Source: Herbiconiux sp.
GTDB taxonomy: Bacteria > Actinomycetota > Actinomycetes > Actinomycetales > Microbacteriaceae
Reading direction: 5' to 3'
DNA length: 64,000 nt
NCBI RefSeq assembly: GCF_004297105.1
Contig: NZ_SCVE01000014.1
Span: 99,293-163,292, forward strand
Shown: positions 54,020-63,267 of the stretch, piece after piece
How the letters are laid out: the number at the start of each line of letters is the position of its first letter
How positions within the stretch are numbered: the first letter of the stretch is position 1
Position numbers and translations under genes: made by a program
Notes under the pieces: generated by a model
Database searches by the model: none
What the model saw: only the letters and a program-made list of their open reading frames with translations
What the model was told of the DNA's origin: nothing

Positions 54020-55801
54020 CTAGGGGCGAGACGGCTTCGTCGGGGGAGGAGTGGGGGGTGCGCCCACGGGCATGAGGGGGAGGGTGACGCGGAACGTGGC
54101 GCCGCCGCCCGGGGTCTCCAGGGCCTCCACGGTGCCGTGGTGTGCGGCCACGATGGAGGAGACGATGGCCAGTCCCAGCCCGCTGCCGCCGGTCTCGCGC
54201 GTGCGGGACGAGTCGGCTCGCCAGAAGCGCTGGAAGATCTTCTCGCGGATCTGTGGTGGGATGCCCTCGCCGTGATCGACGATGTCGACAGTGGCCACGC
54301 GCAGCTTCTCGTCGACCTGCACGGCGAGTTCGATCGGGCTGTCGTCGTCGGTGAAGCGCAGGGCGTTCCCGATGAGGTTCGTGAGCACCTGGCGGATCTT
54401 GTTCTCCTCCGCCAGCACGATCGGCTTCACCTCCACGAGCGAGAGTGGGCCGGTCTCGGCGAAGGTGCCGGGCGGGAGCGTGTGGTGCTCGCCGGTGGTC
54501 GCGAAGACCTCTGCTCCGGATGCTCCGGATGCTCCGGCTCCCACCGGCCCCGCACCGGCGGCCCCACGCGGCCGGCGGCGCAGCCGGGCGAGAGCGGAGT
54601 TGGCGAACGCGATTGGGCGGGTGGCGGTGGACGGCGTGCGTGGGCCGCCGGTGGCGGGCAGCGCCGCATCCGCAGCTCCGCCCTCGATCGCCGGCGCGAA
54701 CGTGACGGTGGCCGGTCCCTCTGGCGTGATGACCGAGACGACGCGGTTGGGGCTCGCGGCCCGCGCATCCATCGCCGCGTCCATCGTGAGCGGCACGAGG
54801 TCGACGGGTGCGAGCTGCAACGGCCGCGTCTCATCGAGACGGGCGAGCTCGAGGAGGTCTTCCACGAGGGTGCCCATGCGGATCGCCTCCTTCTCGATGC
54901 GGTCCATCGCCCCGGCGACGTCTTCGGGGGTCTGTAGCGCACCCATCCGGTAGAGCTCGGCGTAGCCGCGCACGGAGACGAGAGGAGTGCGCAGCTCGTG
55001 CGAGGCATCGCCCACGAAGCGCCGCATCTGGTCGATGGTGCGCGCCCGGTCGGCGAATGCGCGGTCGATGCGGGAGAGCATGGTGTTGAGCGAGCCGTTG
55101 AGCCGGCCCACTTCGGTGTTGGGCATCGCATCCGACATGCGCTGGCTGAAGTCGCCGCCGTCGGCGATGGCTGCGGCAGTGCGCTCCACCTCCCGCAGTG
55201 GCCCGAACGTGGACGTGACGAGAAGTCGCGTGAGCATGGCGCCCAGGATGACCACACCGATGCCGAAGGCGAGGAAGATCGACAGGTAGGTGGCTGTGGT
55301 CTTCTCGGTCTCGGCCAGCGATTTGGCCACGATCACGTTGCCGAGCTCGGTGCCGCCGAAGAGATAGACCTGTGCCGCCACCGCGTGCCACTCGGTGCGC
55401 TGATCGACCGAGTCGATGCTGAAGACCTCGCCGCTCAGCCCCGTGGCCGTGTCGAGCGAGACCTGAACGCTCGGCATGGTGTCGGCCTCCTTCTCACCCC
55501 AGTTGCTGGTGATGAGGTTTCCGGACGAGTCGACGAGACCCACGAAGTAGTCGGTGGGTGCCGACGTGATGTCTTGCACCCCGAACTTCTCGGGAGTGGC
55601 ATTCGGCCCCAGGAAGGGCGAGGGGTCACGGCTCGCGGAGATGAGCTGGCTGTCGACCTGCTGCAGCAGGTAGGTGCGCAGCACGATCATGGTGCCGACA
55701 CCCGACACGACGAGGCCGAAGGTGAGCATCAGCACCGTCACGCCCGTGATCTTGGTGCGCAGGGAAATCGAGTTCCACTGCTTCAGGATCGCGTTCGGCA
55801 T
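54020..55801 (-). CDS. two-component sensor histidine kinase
   Basis: The 593-aa kinase has TM1 (about residues 18-40), an extracytoplasmic sensor region (40-170), TM2 (172-196), HAMP (197-250), HisKA (His about 268 in GDASHELRTPLVS) and HATPase (NLIGNALRF, DHGEGIPPQIREKIFQRFWR, GGSGLGLAIVSSI). A low-complexity Ala/Gly/Pro/Thr insertion of ~95 residues (about 365-460) splits the start of the ATPase domain. It follows its response-regulator gene after 37 bp. The signal is unknown. Confidence 0.92.
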   Translation of the reverse strand: MPNAILKQWNSISLRTKITGVTVLMLTFGLVVSGVGTMIVLRTYLLQQVDSQLISASRDPSPFLGPNATPEKFGVQDITSAPTDYFVGLVDSSGNLITSNWGEKEADTMPSVQVSLDTATGLSGEVFSIDSVDQRTEWHAVAAQVYLFGGTELGNVIVAKSLAETEKTTATYLSIFLAFGIGVVILGAMLTRLLVTSTFGPLREVERTAAAIADGGDFSQRMSDAMPNTEVGRLNGSLNTMLSRIDRAFADRARTIDQMRRFVGDASHELRTPLVSVRGYAELYRMGALQTPEDVAGAMDRIEKEAIRMGTLVEDLLELARLDETRPLQLAPVDLVPLTMDAAMDARAASPNRVVSVITPEGPATVTFAPAIEGGAADAALPATGGPRTPSTATRPIAFANSALARLRRRPRGAAGAGPVGAGASGASGAEVFATTGEHHTLPPGTFAETGPLSLVEVKPIVLAEENKIRQVLTNLIGNALRFTDDDSPIELAVQVDEKLRVATVDIVDHGEGIPPQIREKIFQRFWRADSSRTRETGGSGLGLAIVSSIVAAHHGTVEALETPGGGATFRVTLPLMPVGAPPTPPPTKPSRP

Positions 55802-55838
55802 CAGGAGAGAAGGCTACCGCGTGGCGGCCCCGGAGACC

Positions 55839-56528
55839 TTAGGCTTTGCTGACCTTGAGCATGTAGCCGAAGCCCCGCTTGGTCTGGATGAGCGACTCCT
55901 CGGTGTGCGCATCGAGCTTGCGGCGCAGGTAGGAGATGTACGACTCCACGATGCCCGCGTCGCCGTTGAAGTCGTACTCCCACACGTGGTCGAGGATCTG
56001 CGCCTTCGACAGCACGCGGTTCGGGTTGAGCATGAGGTAGCGCAGCAGCTTGAACTCGGTGGGGGAGAGCTCGATGGCCGTGTCGGCCACGAACACCTCG
56101 TGGGTGTCCTGATCCATGGTGAGTTCGCCGGCGCGGATGATGGCGTCTTCGTCGGCCTGCATCGTGCGACGCAGGATCGCCTTGATGCGCGCCACGATCT
56201 CGTCGAGGCTGAAGGGCTTCGTGACGTAGTCGTCGCCGCCGACGGTGAGACCGGTGATCTTGTCTTCCGTGTCGTCTTTCGCGGTGAGGAAGAGGATGGG
56301 CGCGGTGTAGCCGGCCGCACGGAGACGCTTGGTGACGCCGAACCCGTTCATGTCGGGCAGCATCACATCGAGGATGATGAGGTCGGGCTCTTCTTCGAGC
56401 ACGGCGGAGATGGTCTGCGCGCCGTTGGAGACCGCCCGCACGGCGAAGCCCGCGAATCGCAGGCTCGTGGTGAGGAGGTCGCGGATGTTCGGTTCGTCGT
56501 CGACGATCAGGATGCGAGGGCCGGTCAT
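55839..56528 (-). CDS. OmpR-family response regulator
   Basis: The 229-aa regulator has a receiver domain (LIVDDEPNIRDLL; phospho-Asp in LIILDVMLPDMNG about residue 55; VTKPFS) and a winged helix (LSPTEFKLLRYLMLNPNRVLSK ... RGFGYMLKV). It is cotranscribed with the downstream kinase gene. It resembles the TcrX/CseB-type regulators of actinobacteria, but the regulon cannot be told from sequence. ATG 56528 gives the normal N-terminus. Confidence 0.93.
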   Translation of the reverse strand: MTGPRILIVDDEPNIRDLLTTSLRFAGFAVRAVSNGAQTISAVLEEEPDLIILDVMLPDMNGFGVTKRLRAAGYTAPILFLTAKDDTEDKITGLTVGGDDYVTKPFSLDEIVARIKAILRRTMQADEDAIIRAGELTMDQDTHEVFVADTAIELSPTEFKLLRYLMLNPNRVLSKAQILDHVWEYDFNGDAGIVESYISYLRRKLDAHTEESLIQTKRGFGYMLKVSKA

Positions 56529-56654
56529 GCACTCATTCTCTGCGGGTTCGCTGTGTGCAACCTGGGAGCATCTGGGATGCGCGCCCGGTACGGCCGATGA
56601 CGCGCCGGGACGAATCTCGCGCAGAGACCCTGTCGCTTCCGACACTATGGTGCG

Positions 56655-57536
56655 ATGAGATACATCGTCGGGTACACGGACACCCCCGCCGGGCACGATG
56701 CCCTCGCCCTCGCCGTGCGACTCGCCCGCACCAACGGCGCACAGCTCGATCTGGTTCTCGTGCTGGCGAGCGAACAGCGGCCCACGATCGTGCCGGCCGA
56801 CCCCGGCTACGAGAAGTACCTGCTCGACACCGCGGAAGGCTGGCTCGCGGATGCCCGCGCACGCGTGCCGGCGGATGTCGCCACCCAGCCGCACGTCGTC
56901 TACGCCGAGTCGCTCACCGACGGTTTGAACCAGGCCGCCGACGACCTCGGCGCAGAGCTCATCGTGATCGGCGCGGCGCGCGGTGGCATCCTGGGCCGAT
57001 TCGCGATCGGCAGCGCGGCGAATGCGCTGCTGCATTCTGCCTCCGTTCCTGTCGCCCTCGCCCCCGACGGGTGCCGGGCCCTCGAGGGCTCTCCCGCACT
57101 CAGCCGCATCACCTGCGCCGTGGGCACCCGAGCAGGAGCAGACGAACTGCTGACCGCGGGCATCCGGGCGGCGCGGAGCGGCGGCATCCCGCTGCGGCTG
57201 ATCTCGCTCGTGGCGCTCGACCTGCCGCCCGACGAGCGCCTCGCGCAGGCGCTCCGTCGCGCGGAGACGCACGCCCGGGCGGTGCTCGAGCAGGCCGTTG
57301 CGCACCTGCCCGACGACCTCACGGTGACCACGGAGGTCGTGATCGGTGACGTGATCGAGCACGCCGTGGCGACCGTCGACTGGGATCCGGCCGAGATCGT
57401 GCTCATCGGCTCGAGTCGGCTCGCGCAACCCAAGCACCTGTTCCTCGGTTCGACGGCGGCGAAGATGCTCCGCGAACTGCCGGTACCCCTGGTGGTCGTC
57501 CCCCGCGACTCCGGGCCCACGATCGGAGACCTGTGA
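56655..57536 (+). CDS. universal stress protein with two Usp domains
   Basis: The 293-aa protein has an N-terminal Usp domain (RYIVGYTDTPAGHDALALAVRLA; an ATP-loop-like GAARGGILGRFAIGSAANALL) and a second domain (about residues 155-293) with GSSRLAQPKHLFLGSTAAKML. The G-x2-G-x9-G-S/T ATP-binding pattern is present in both. It is coupled to the amino-acid permease gene downstream (stop overlaps the next ATG by 1 nt). CACTAT 6 nt before the ATG suggests a leaderless mRNA. Confidence 0.9.
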   Translation: MRYIVGYTDTPAGHDALALAVRLARTNGAQLDLVLVLASEQRPTIVPADPGYEKYLLDTAEGWLADARARVPADVATQPHVVYAESLTDGLNQAADDLGAELIVIGAARGGILGRFAIGSAANALLHSASVPVALAPDGCRALEGSPALSRITCAVGTRAGADELLTAGIRAARSGGIPLRLISLVALDLPPDERLAQALRRAETHARAVLEQAVAHLPDDLTVTTEVVIGDVIEHAVATVDWDPAEIVLIGSSRLAQPKHLFLGSTAAKMLRELPVPLVVVPRDSGPTIGDL

Positions 57537-59095
57537 TGACCGCATCCGAGACCAGCGAGAACTCCACCGCCGAGAGCGGAGCGCTCTCGAAGAAGGGCCT
57601 CGGCGCCGGCACCGTCGGACTCGTCGGCGCGATCGTGATCGGCATCTCGTGCATCGCTCCGGCCTACACGCTCACGGGAGCGCTGGGCCCGACGGTGGCG
57701 GAGGTCGGCACCCATGTGCCCGCCATCTTCCTCGTGGGCTTCATCCCGATGCTGCTCGTGGCATTCGGCTACCGCGAACTGAACAGCCGCATGCCCGACT
57801 CGGGGACATCCTTCACCTGGGCCACCCGCGCCTTCGGCCCGTGGATCGGCTGGATGGCCGGCTGGGGTCTCATCGCGGCCACCATCGTCGTGCTGAGCAA
57901 CCTCGCGGGCATCGCGGTCGACTTCTTCTACCTGATGCTCTCGCAGATCTTCCAGAACCCGTCGATCGCCGATCTGACCAGCAACCCCTTCATCAACGTC
58001 ATCACCTGCCTGGCGTTCATGCTCGGGGCCACGCTCATCTCGTATCGCGACATGCAGACCACGCAGAAGCTGCAGTACGTGCTCGTGGGCTTCCAGCTGC
58101 TCGTCATGGTGTTCTTCGGCATCGTGGCGCTCGTGCACGTGGGGGCCGGTGACGCCTTCGATGCCCTGCCCATCTCGCTCGACTGGTTCAATCCCTTCGC
58201 GGTGGGCTCGTTCAGCGCCTTCGCCGCGGGTCTCTCGCTCTCCATCTTCATCTTCTGGGGGTGGGATGTGACCCTCACCATGAGCGAAGAGACCAAGGGC
58301 TCGAGTTCCACCCCGGGCAAGGCGGCCACCGCCACGGTCGTGATCATCGTGGTGCTCTACCTCTTCCTCTCCGTGGCACTCATCAACTACGCGGGAGTGG
58401 GGGAGGGCGAGTACGGGCTCGGCAACGCCGACATCCAGGGCAACGTGTTCTTCTCGCTCGCCGGGCCGATCCTCGGGCCGCTCGCCATCCTGGTGTCGAT
58501 CGCGGTGCTCTCGTCGTCGGCGGCGTCGCTGCAGTCGACGTTCGTGTCACCGGCCCGCACGCTGCTCGCCATGGGCCACTACGGGGCACTGCCGCCGAAG
58601 TTCTCGAAGGTGCATCCGAAGTTCTTCACACCGGGGTACGCCACCGTCGTGTCGAGCATCGTGGCGTCGGTGTTCTACACCGTGATGCGGTTCATCTCGG
58701 AGGACGTGCTGTGGGACACCATCACCACGCTCGGGATGCTCATCTGCTTCTACTACGGGCTCACCGCGTTCGCGTGCGTCTGGTACTTCCGCAAGCAGTG
58801 GTTCACGAGCATCCGTACGTTCTTCTTCCAGTTCTTCGCGCCGCTGGTGGGCGGGCTGATCCTGGGCATCCTGTTCTTCACCACGATCATCGAGAGCGCG
58901 AACCCCGACTACGGCAGCGGGTCGAACATCGGCGGTGTGGGCCTGGTGTTCATCCTCGGGATGGTCATCATCCTCACCGGTGTCGTGGTGATGCTCATCC
59001 AGTCACGCCTGCGCCCCGACTTCTTCAAGGGCAGGATCCTCGCCCCGGGCACCGCCGGTGACTCCCGCGAGGCCATGGCGGCCCTCCCCGAATGA
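57536..59095 (+). CDS. APC-superfamily amino acid/polyamine permease
   Basis: The ~519-aa permease has about 12-14 hydrophobic helices. Helix 1 carries the substrate-site pattern GLVGAIVIGISCIAPAYTLTGALG and the loop after helix 2 reads REL(N)SRMPDSGTSFTWATRAFGPWIGW, both typical of APC transporters. ATG 57536 overlaps the Usp stop by one base (a GTG at 57533 is an alternative). Coupling to a Usp gene suggests stress-linked uptake; the substrate is unknown. Confidence 0.9.
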   Translation: MTASETSENSTAESGALSKKGLGAGTVGLVGAIVIGISCIAPAYTLTGALGPTVAEVGTHVPAIFLVGFIPMLLVAFGYRELNSRMPDSGTSFTWATRAFGPWIGWMAGWGLIAATIVVLSNLAGIAVDFFYLMLSQIFQNPSIADLTSNPFINVITCLAFMLGATLISYRDMQTTQKLQYVLVGFQLLVMVFFGIVALVHVGAGDAFDALPISLDWFNPFAVGSFSAFAAGLSLSIFIFWGWDVTLTMSEETKGSSSTPGKAATATVVIIVVLYLFLSVALINYAGVGEGEYGLGNADIQGNVFFSLAGPILGPLAILVSIAVLSSSAASLQSTFVSPARTLLAMGHYGALPPKFSKVHPKFFTPGYATVVSSIVASVFYTVMRFISEDVLWDTITTLGMLICFYYGLTAFACVWYFRKQWFTSIRTFFFQFFAPLVGGLILGILFFTTIIESANPDYGSGSNIGGVGLVFILGMVIILTGVVVMLIQSRLRPDFFKGRILAPGTAGDSREAMAALPE

Positions 59096-59097
59096 CC

Positions 59098-59165
59098 TCC
59101 TGGCGACACGTCGATTTTCGCCCTTCCGGCCCACTTTCAGGGCCGATTTCGACGGGTCGCGAGGA
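59098..59165. terminator. imperfect inverted repeat between convergent genes
   Basis: TCCTGGCGACACGTCGATTT and the reverse complement of 59141-59165 match at most positions, and the centre is occupied by GGCCCACTTTCAGGGCC. It is probably a bidirectional terminator. Confidence 0.5.
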
Positions 59166-59168
59166 GGA

Positions 59169-60809
59169 CTACGCCACCAGGGTGTCTGCGTCGAGGATCT
59201 CGTAGGCGTAGCCCTGCTCCGCGAGGAAGCGCTGGCGGTTCTGCGCGAAGTCCTGGTCGACGGTGTCGCGCGCCACGAGCGTGTAGAAGCTGGCCGAGAG
59301 CCCCGACTCCTTCGGCCGCAGCAGCCGGCCGAGGCGCTGGGCCTCCTCCTGGCGCGAGCCGAACGATCCGGAGACCTGGATGGCCACACTCGCCTCGGGC
59401 AGGTCGATGGAGAAGTTCGCCACCTTCGACACCACGAGGATCTTCTCCTCGCCGTCACGGAAGGCCTGGAACAGACGCTCCCGCTCCGCAACGGGCGTGG
59501 CGCCCGTGACCTGGGGAGCGCCGAGCTGCGTCGAGAGCTCCTCGAGCTGGTCGAGGTACTGACCGATCACCAGGATGCGCTCGCCGCGGTGCTGAGCGAT
59601 CAGCTGGCGCGTGGCGTCGAGCTTGGCCGGCGCCGTGGCCGCGAGGCGGTAGCGCTCGTCGTCGGATGCGGCCGCATACGTCATGCGCTCGGTGAACGGC
59701 AGCTCCACCCGAACCTCGTAGCAGTTGGCGGGCGCGATGTAGCCCTCGGCCTCGATCTCCTTCCAGGGAGCGTCGAATCGCTTCGGCCCGATCAGGCTGA
59801 ACACGTCGCTCTCGCGGCCGTCCTCCCGCACGAGCGTGGCGGTGAGGCCGAGACGCCGGCGGGCCTGGAGGTCGGCGGTGAGCTTGAACACCGGTGCCGG
59901 GAGGAGGTGCACCTCGTCGTAGACCACGAGGCCCCAGTCGAGCGCGTCGAGCAGCTCGAGGTGGGCGTAGACGCCGCCGCGCTTCGAGGTGAGGATCTGA
60001 TACGTCGCGATGGTGACGGGCTTCACCTCTTTCACCAGCCCGGAGTACTCGCCGATCTCCTCTTCGGTGAGGCTCGTGCGCTTCAGCAGCTCGGCCCGCC
60101 ACTGTCGCGCCGAGACCGTGTTCGTGACGAGGATGAGCGTGTTGGTCTTCACCGTGGCCATGGCCCCGGCTCCCACGAGTGTCTTGCCGGCACCGCAGGG
60201 GAGCACCACGACGCCCGAACCATGCTCGGCGAAGTTGTCGATGGCCTTCTGCTGGTAGTCGCGAAGGTGCCAGCCCGTCTCATCGAGGTCGATCGCGTGC
60301 GGGGTGCCCGGGGTGAATCCGGCCAGGTCGTCGGCGGGCCAGCCGAGCTTGATGAGCTCCTGCTTGAGCTGCCCGCGCGCCCAGGGCTCGATGCCCCAGG
60401 TTCCGTCGTCTTTCTTCGTGTTGAGAAGCACGCCGACCTTCTTGGCACGCGTGATCTCCGACAACACCGCCGCATCGGTCGACCGCAGCACCAGGCTGCC
60501 ATCGTCTCGGCGCTCGATCACGAGCTTGCCGTACCGTGCGATGACCTCCACGATCTCGAGCGAGACCGACTGGGGCACCGCGAACTTCGAGTAGCGGTCG
60601 AGCGTGGCGAGGATCTCCTCCGCCGAGTGCCCGGCGGCGCGCGCGTTCCAGAGGCCGAGTCGTGTGATGCGATAGGTGTGAACGTGCTCGGGGGCTCGCT
60701 CGAGTTCGGCGAAGACCGCGAGCTCGTGGCGTGCGGTGCCGGCATCCGGATGCGCCACCTCGAGCAGTACGGTGCGGTCGCTTTGGACGATCAGGGGTCC
60801 GTCGGGCAT
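59169..60809 (-). CDS. XPB-type DNA repair helicase
   Basis: The 546-aa SF2 helicase has an N-terminal helicase-associated region (to about 170), Walker A LPCGAGKTLVGAG (about residue 203-215), DEVH box VVYDEVHLLPAP, motif III GLTATLVREDG and motif VI EEAQRLGRLLRPKE. It is the bacterial homologue of the nucleotide-excision-repair helicase XPB/Ssl2. It lies directly downstream of the helicase-associated gene on the same strand (27-bp gap), a conserved pairing. Confidence 0.93.
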   Translation of the reverse strand: MPDGPLIVQSDRTVLLEVAHPDAGTARHELAVFAELERAPEHVHTYRITRLGLWNARAAGHSAEEILATLDRYSKFAVPQSVSLEIVEVIARYGKLVIERRDDGSLVLRSTDAAVLSEITRAKKVGVLLNTKKDDGTWGIEPWARGQLKQELIKLGWPADDLAGFTPGTPHAIDLDETGWHLRDYQQKAIDNFAEHGSGVVVLPCGAGKTLVGAGAMATVKTNTLILVTNTVSARQWRAELLKRTSLTEEEIGEYSGLVKEVKPVTIATYQILTSKRGGVYAHLELLDALDWGLVVYDEVHLLPAPVFKLTADLQARRRLGLTATLVREDGRESDVFSLIGPKRFDAPWKEIEAEGYIAPANCYEVRVELPFTERMTYAAASDDERYRLAATAPAKLDATRQLIAQHRGERILVIGQYLDQLEELSTQLGAPQVTGATPVAERERLFQAFRDGEEKILVVSKVANFSIDLPEASVAIQVSGSFGSRQEEAQRLGRLLRPKESGLSASFYTLVARDTVDQDFAQNRQRFLAEQGYAYEILDADTLVA

Positions 60810-60836
60810 AACTGACGAGTCTAGCTCGGAGCGCCG

Positions 60837-62927
60837 TCAGTGCGTCGTGAGCTCCACGATGTTCGCCACGGGCACCGTTCGCTCCACGCCGGCCCGCACA
60901 TCGACGCAGCGCAGCCGGCCGTTCGAGAGGGCGAGGGGGGTGGCGTCGAGGCGAGTGGTGCTGCCGTCGGGCATGTGCACGTCGAGCGTGACGGGCGTGC
61001 GCGACCGCACGGCCTTGTCGAGCTGGCGCGCGATCCAGGCCGTCGAGTCGTCGGCCGACTGGGCGTCGGCCTGGCGCAGGCCGAGCAGAAGGGCCGCGGC
61101 GGCCGCGTGAACCGCAGGGCTGGCGGTCGCGGTTCCGGATGCGGCTGCCCCTGCGGTGCTCGGCGCCTCGATCACCCGGCCCCGGTTCATCGGCACCTCG
61201 TGGCCCTCCCCGTCTTCGGCGACGGTCGGGTAGCGGGCGTCGACCAGCATCCAGTAGCTCGTCACCGGATCGACCCGGCTCACGAGCTCGCCACCGTGGC
61301 CGGGACGCAGCCCGAGCGGGCCGAGGGCCTGGTCGACCGCGAGGGCGCGCAGCAGCACGCCGTCCGCCGAACGGATGAGGGTGAGATCGCCCTGGCGCAC
61401 CCGCACCAGTCCATGCCGGCGGCCGCCCTCGGTGAGCAGGTAGTCGAGTGCCTGCGGGATGCCCGTGAGCGACACCTCGCCGAGGAACGTGCGGAGGGTC
61501 TGCTCGGTCTCGCCGGACGAGAGCGCCCGATCGATGGTGGCCTGGGTGATGCGGTACGACGAGGCGAGTCCGCGGTTCTCGATCTCGGCGAGCGAGCGGA
61601 GGCGCGCATCGATCTCCGGAGCCAAGGGGCCCGGGGCGATGACGGAGAGGTCGTGCTGGAGGTACACGCGGTCGATCTCGGGTGGGAGGAGGGAATCGAG
61701 CGCGGCGGTGTCGACTCGGTCTCCACGGAGCGTGCCGAACGCGGCGGCGGCGAAGGCTGTGCCCGGCGGCGTGGAGCCGGCCTCGGCACCTCGGGCCGAG
61801 GCGGTGTCGGCAGGGACTGCGCCGGCCGGGGTGGCGTCAGCGCGTGCACCGCCGGCCGAGCCGGTATCGGCGGGGGCTGCGCCGGCCGGGGTCGTGCCTG
61901 CCGGGGCACTGCGGGCAGTCGGGCTGTCGCCGGCAGCGGAATCGAGCAGGCCGAGGAAGGCGGCGATGGTGTCGATGCGATCGAGCTCGGCGCGCATCGC
62001 GGCAGACGAGGCGGGGAAGCGGTGCGTGTACTCCGCGCGGAGCCGGCTGCCTGAGGCCCACTGGGGGCCCGCATCCTCGAGGGTGCGGCGCACGGGCTCT
62101 TCGAGGGAATCGAGCCAGGCTGTGGCGAGCGCGAGCCAGCGGGCGCCGGGGGAGAGGATGTTCCACTCCGCTGCGCGTGTGGTGGTGTGCAGCACGTCTC
62201 TCTCGAGAGCGGTCAGCCCAGCGGCGGTGGCCAGTTCGACCACGATGCCGACCTGGTCGGGCTCGATGCCGAGGATCGGGCCGAGCCGGCGCTCCTCCGT
62301 GGCCGGGATGCCGCCCCGCGCCCGTACGCGTGCCGGAGCGAGGCGCAGTTGGTGGCCGATCTCGGCGACGGCGGCGATCGCAGCGAAGGCGCGCTGATCG
62401 GGGGAGCCGACGGGCGCATCCGCATCGGCGACGACGAGGCTCGCGGAGGCCAGGGCCGCTGCGCCGGCGAGAGCCTCGGCCGCGGCGTCGCGCACGGCGT
62501 CGTAGACCACGGGCTCCGCCGCAGCCGTCGTCGCTGCCTCGGAACCGGCGGTCGGCGTGCTGCCGGCATCGGTGGAACCGGCGGCCGGCGTGCTGCCGGC
62601 ATCGGTGGGGGACGCGGCGGAAGGCGTCAGCGTGGCGGTGCTCGTCACGGCAGGTGTGGTCTCGACGAGGTGCAGGCGAGCGAGCATCCGTCGGTCGGAG
62701 TCAGGGAGATCGGCGAACGAGCCGTCACCCGTGGCAAGCCACTCGAGGGCGGGGCGCGAGACGGCGCGGAGTGCGACGGCGACGGATGTCGGCGAGAGCA
62801 GGGCGTCGGCGAGATCGAAGAAGTCGCGCACCTCGCGGGCGGCGACCGGCCGTCGCACCAGGATCTCGGTTAGCTCCTCGTCGCGCAGGGCGCTGAGCCG
62901 GCGAGCGAGGGTGAGCGGATCGCTCAT
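60837..62927 (-). CDS. helicase-associated domain protein (partner of XPB)
   Basis: The 696-aa protein has a helicase_C_3-type (XPB/Ssl2-like N-terminal) domain but no ATPase motifs. Ordered regions are at about 1-90, 140-330 and 400-696 (VYLQHDLSVIAPGPLAPEI; ASSYRITQATIDRAL). Two low-complexity Ala/Thr/Pro/Gly insertions (about 93-139 and 331-398) are encoded by imperfect DNA repeats. ATG 62927 overlaps the stop of the upstream membrane-protein gene by 4 bp. It precedes the XPB helicase, suggesting a joint DNA-repair complex. Confidence 0.88.
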   Translation of the reverse strand: MSDPLTLARRLSALRDEELTEILVRRPVAAREVRDFFDLADALLSPTSVAVALRAVSRPALEWLATGDGSFADLPDSDRRMLARLHLVETTPAVTSTATLTPSAASPTDAGSTPAAGSTDAGSTPTAGSEAATTAAAEPVVYDAVRDAAAEALAGAAALASASLVVADADAPVGSPDQRAFAAIAAVAEIGHQLRLAPARVRARGGIPATEERRLGPILGIEPDQVGIVVELATAAGLTALERDVLHTTTRAAEWNILSPGARWLALATAWLDSLEEPVRRTLEDAGPQWASGSRLRAEYTHRFPASSAAMRAELDRIDTIAAFLGLLDSAAGDSPTARSAPAGTTPAGAAPADTGSAGGARADATPAGAVPADTASARGAEAGSTPPGTAFAAAAFGTLRGDRVDTAALDSLLPPEIDRVYLQHDLSVIAPGPLAPEIDARLRSLAEIENRGLASSYRITQATIDRALSSGETEQTLRTFLGEVSLTGIPQALDYLLTEGGRRHGLVRVRQGDLTLIRSADGVLLRALAVDQALGPLGLRPGHGGELVSRVDPVTSYWMLVDARYPTVAEDGEGHEVPMNRGRVIEAPSTAGAAASGTATASPAVHAAAAALLLGLRQADAQSADDSTAWIARQLDKAVRSRTPVTLDVHMPDGSTTRLDATPLALSNGRLRCVDVRAGVERTVPVANIVELTTH

Positions 62928-63187
62928 CGACTCCCGCGAGCGTCGCGCAGCCGGCGTCGGGTGCTGACGACGAGAAGCACGATCATGAAGATCAGCCCGA
63001 TCGGCAGGCCTATGAGCGGCAGGAAGATGATGACGGGCCAGAGGCCGGAACCGAAGTCGCGCACACCAGCGGCGGTGCCGATGATGATGGCCAAGAACGC
63101 GAGGACGGAGATGCCGATGGTGGACGCGACCATGAACGCCAGGGAGCGCTCGGCACGGCTGGTGGGGGTCTTCTCGACGTCGGTCAC
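62924..63187 (-). CDS. small two-helix membrane protein
   Basis: The 87-aa protein has two transmembrane helices (FMVASTIGISVLAFLAIII and VIIFLPLIGLPIGLIFMIVLLVV) and a basic tail (RRRLRDARGSR). GTG 63187 is preferred because TATCCT lies 7 nt before it (leaderless); GTG 63229 would add 14 residues. It overlaps the helicase-associated gene by 4 bp. Function unknown. Confidence 0.72.
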   Translation of the reverse strand: MTDVEKTPTSRAERSLAFMVASTIGISVLAFLAIIIGTAAGVRDFGSGLWPVIIFLPLIGLPIGLIFMIVLLVVSTRRRLRDARGSR

Positions 63188-63194
63188 ATCCACA

Positions 63195-63200
63195 AGGATA
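63195..63200 (-). promoter_or_regulatory. -10 box of the small membrane-protein/helicase operon
   Basis: TATCCT on the minus strand, 7 nt before GTG 63187. Confidence 0.5.
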
Positions 63201-63267
63201 CGGGCACCGGTAGGCTGGTAGGTGGCCACGACGGGTTTTCGGGCCGATTACACGAGGAGATATGCAG

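Noticed and set aside
53801..54937. Open frames running through the 68-bp repeats
   Set aside because: They are created by the repeats and continue antisense into the kinase gene. There is no start signal and composition is abnormal.
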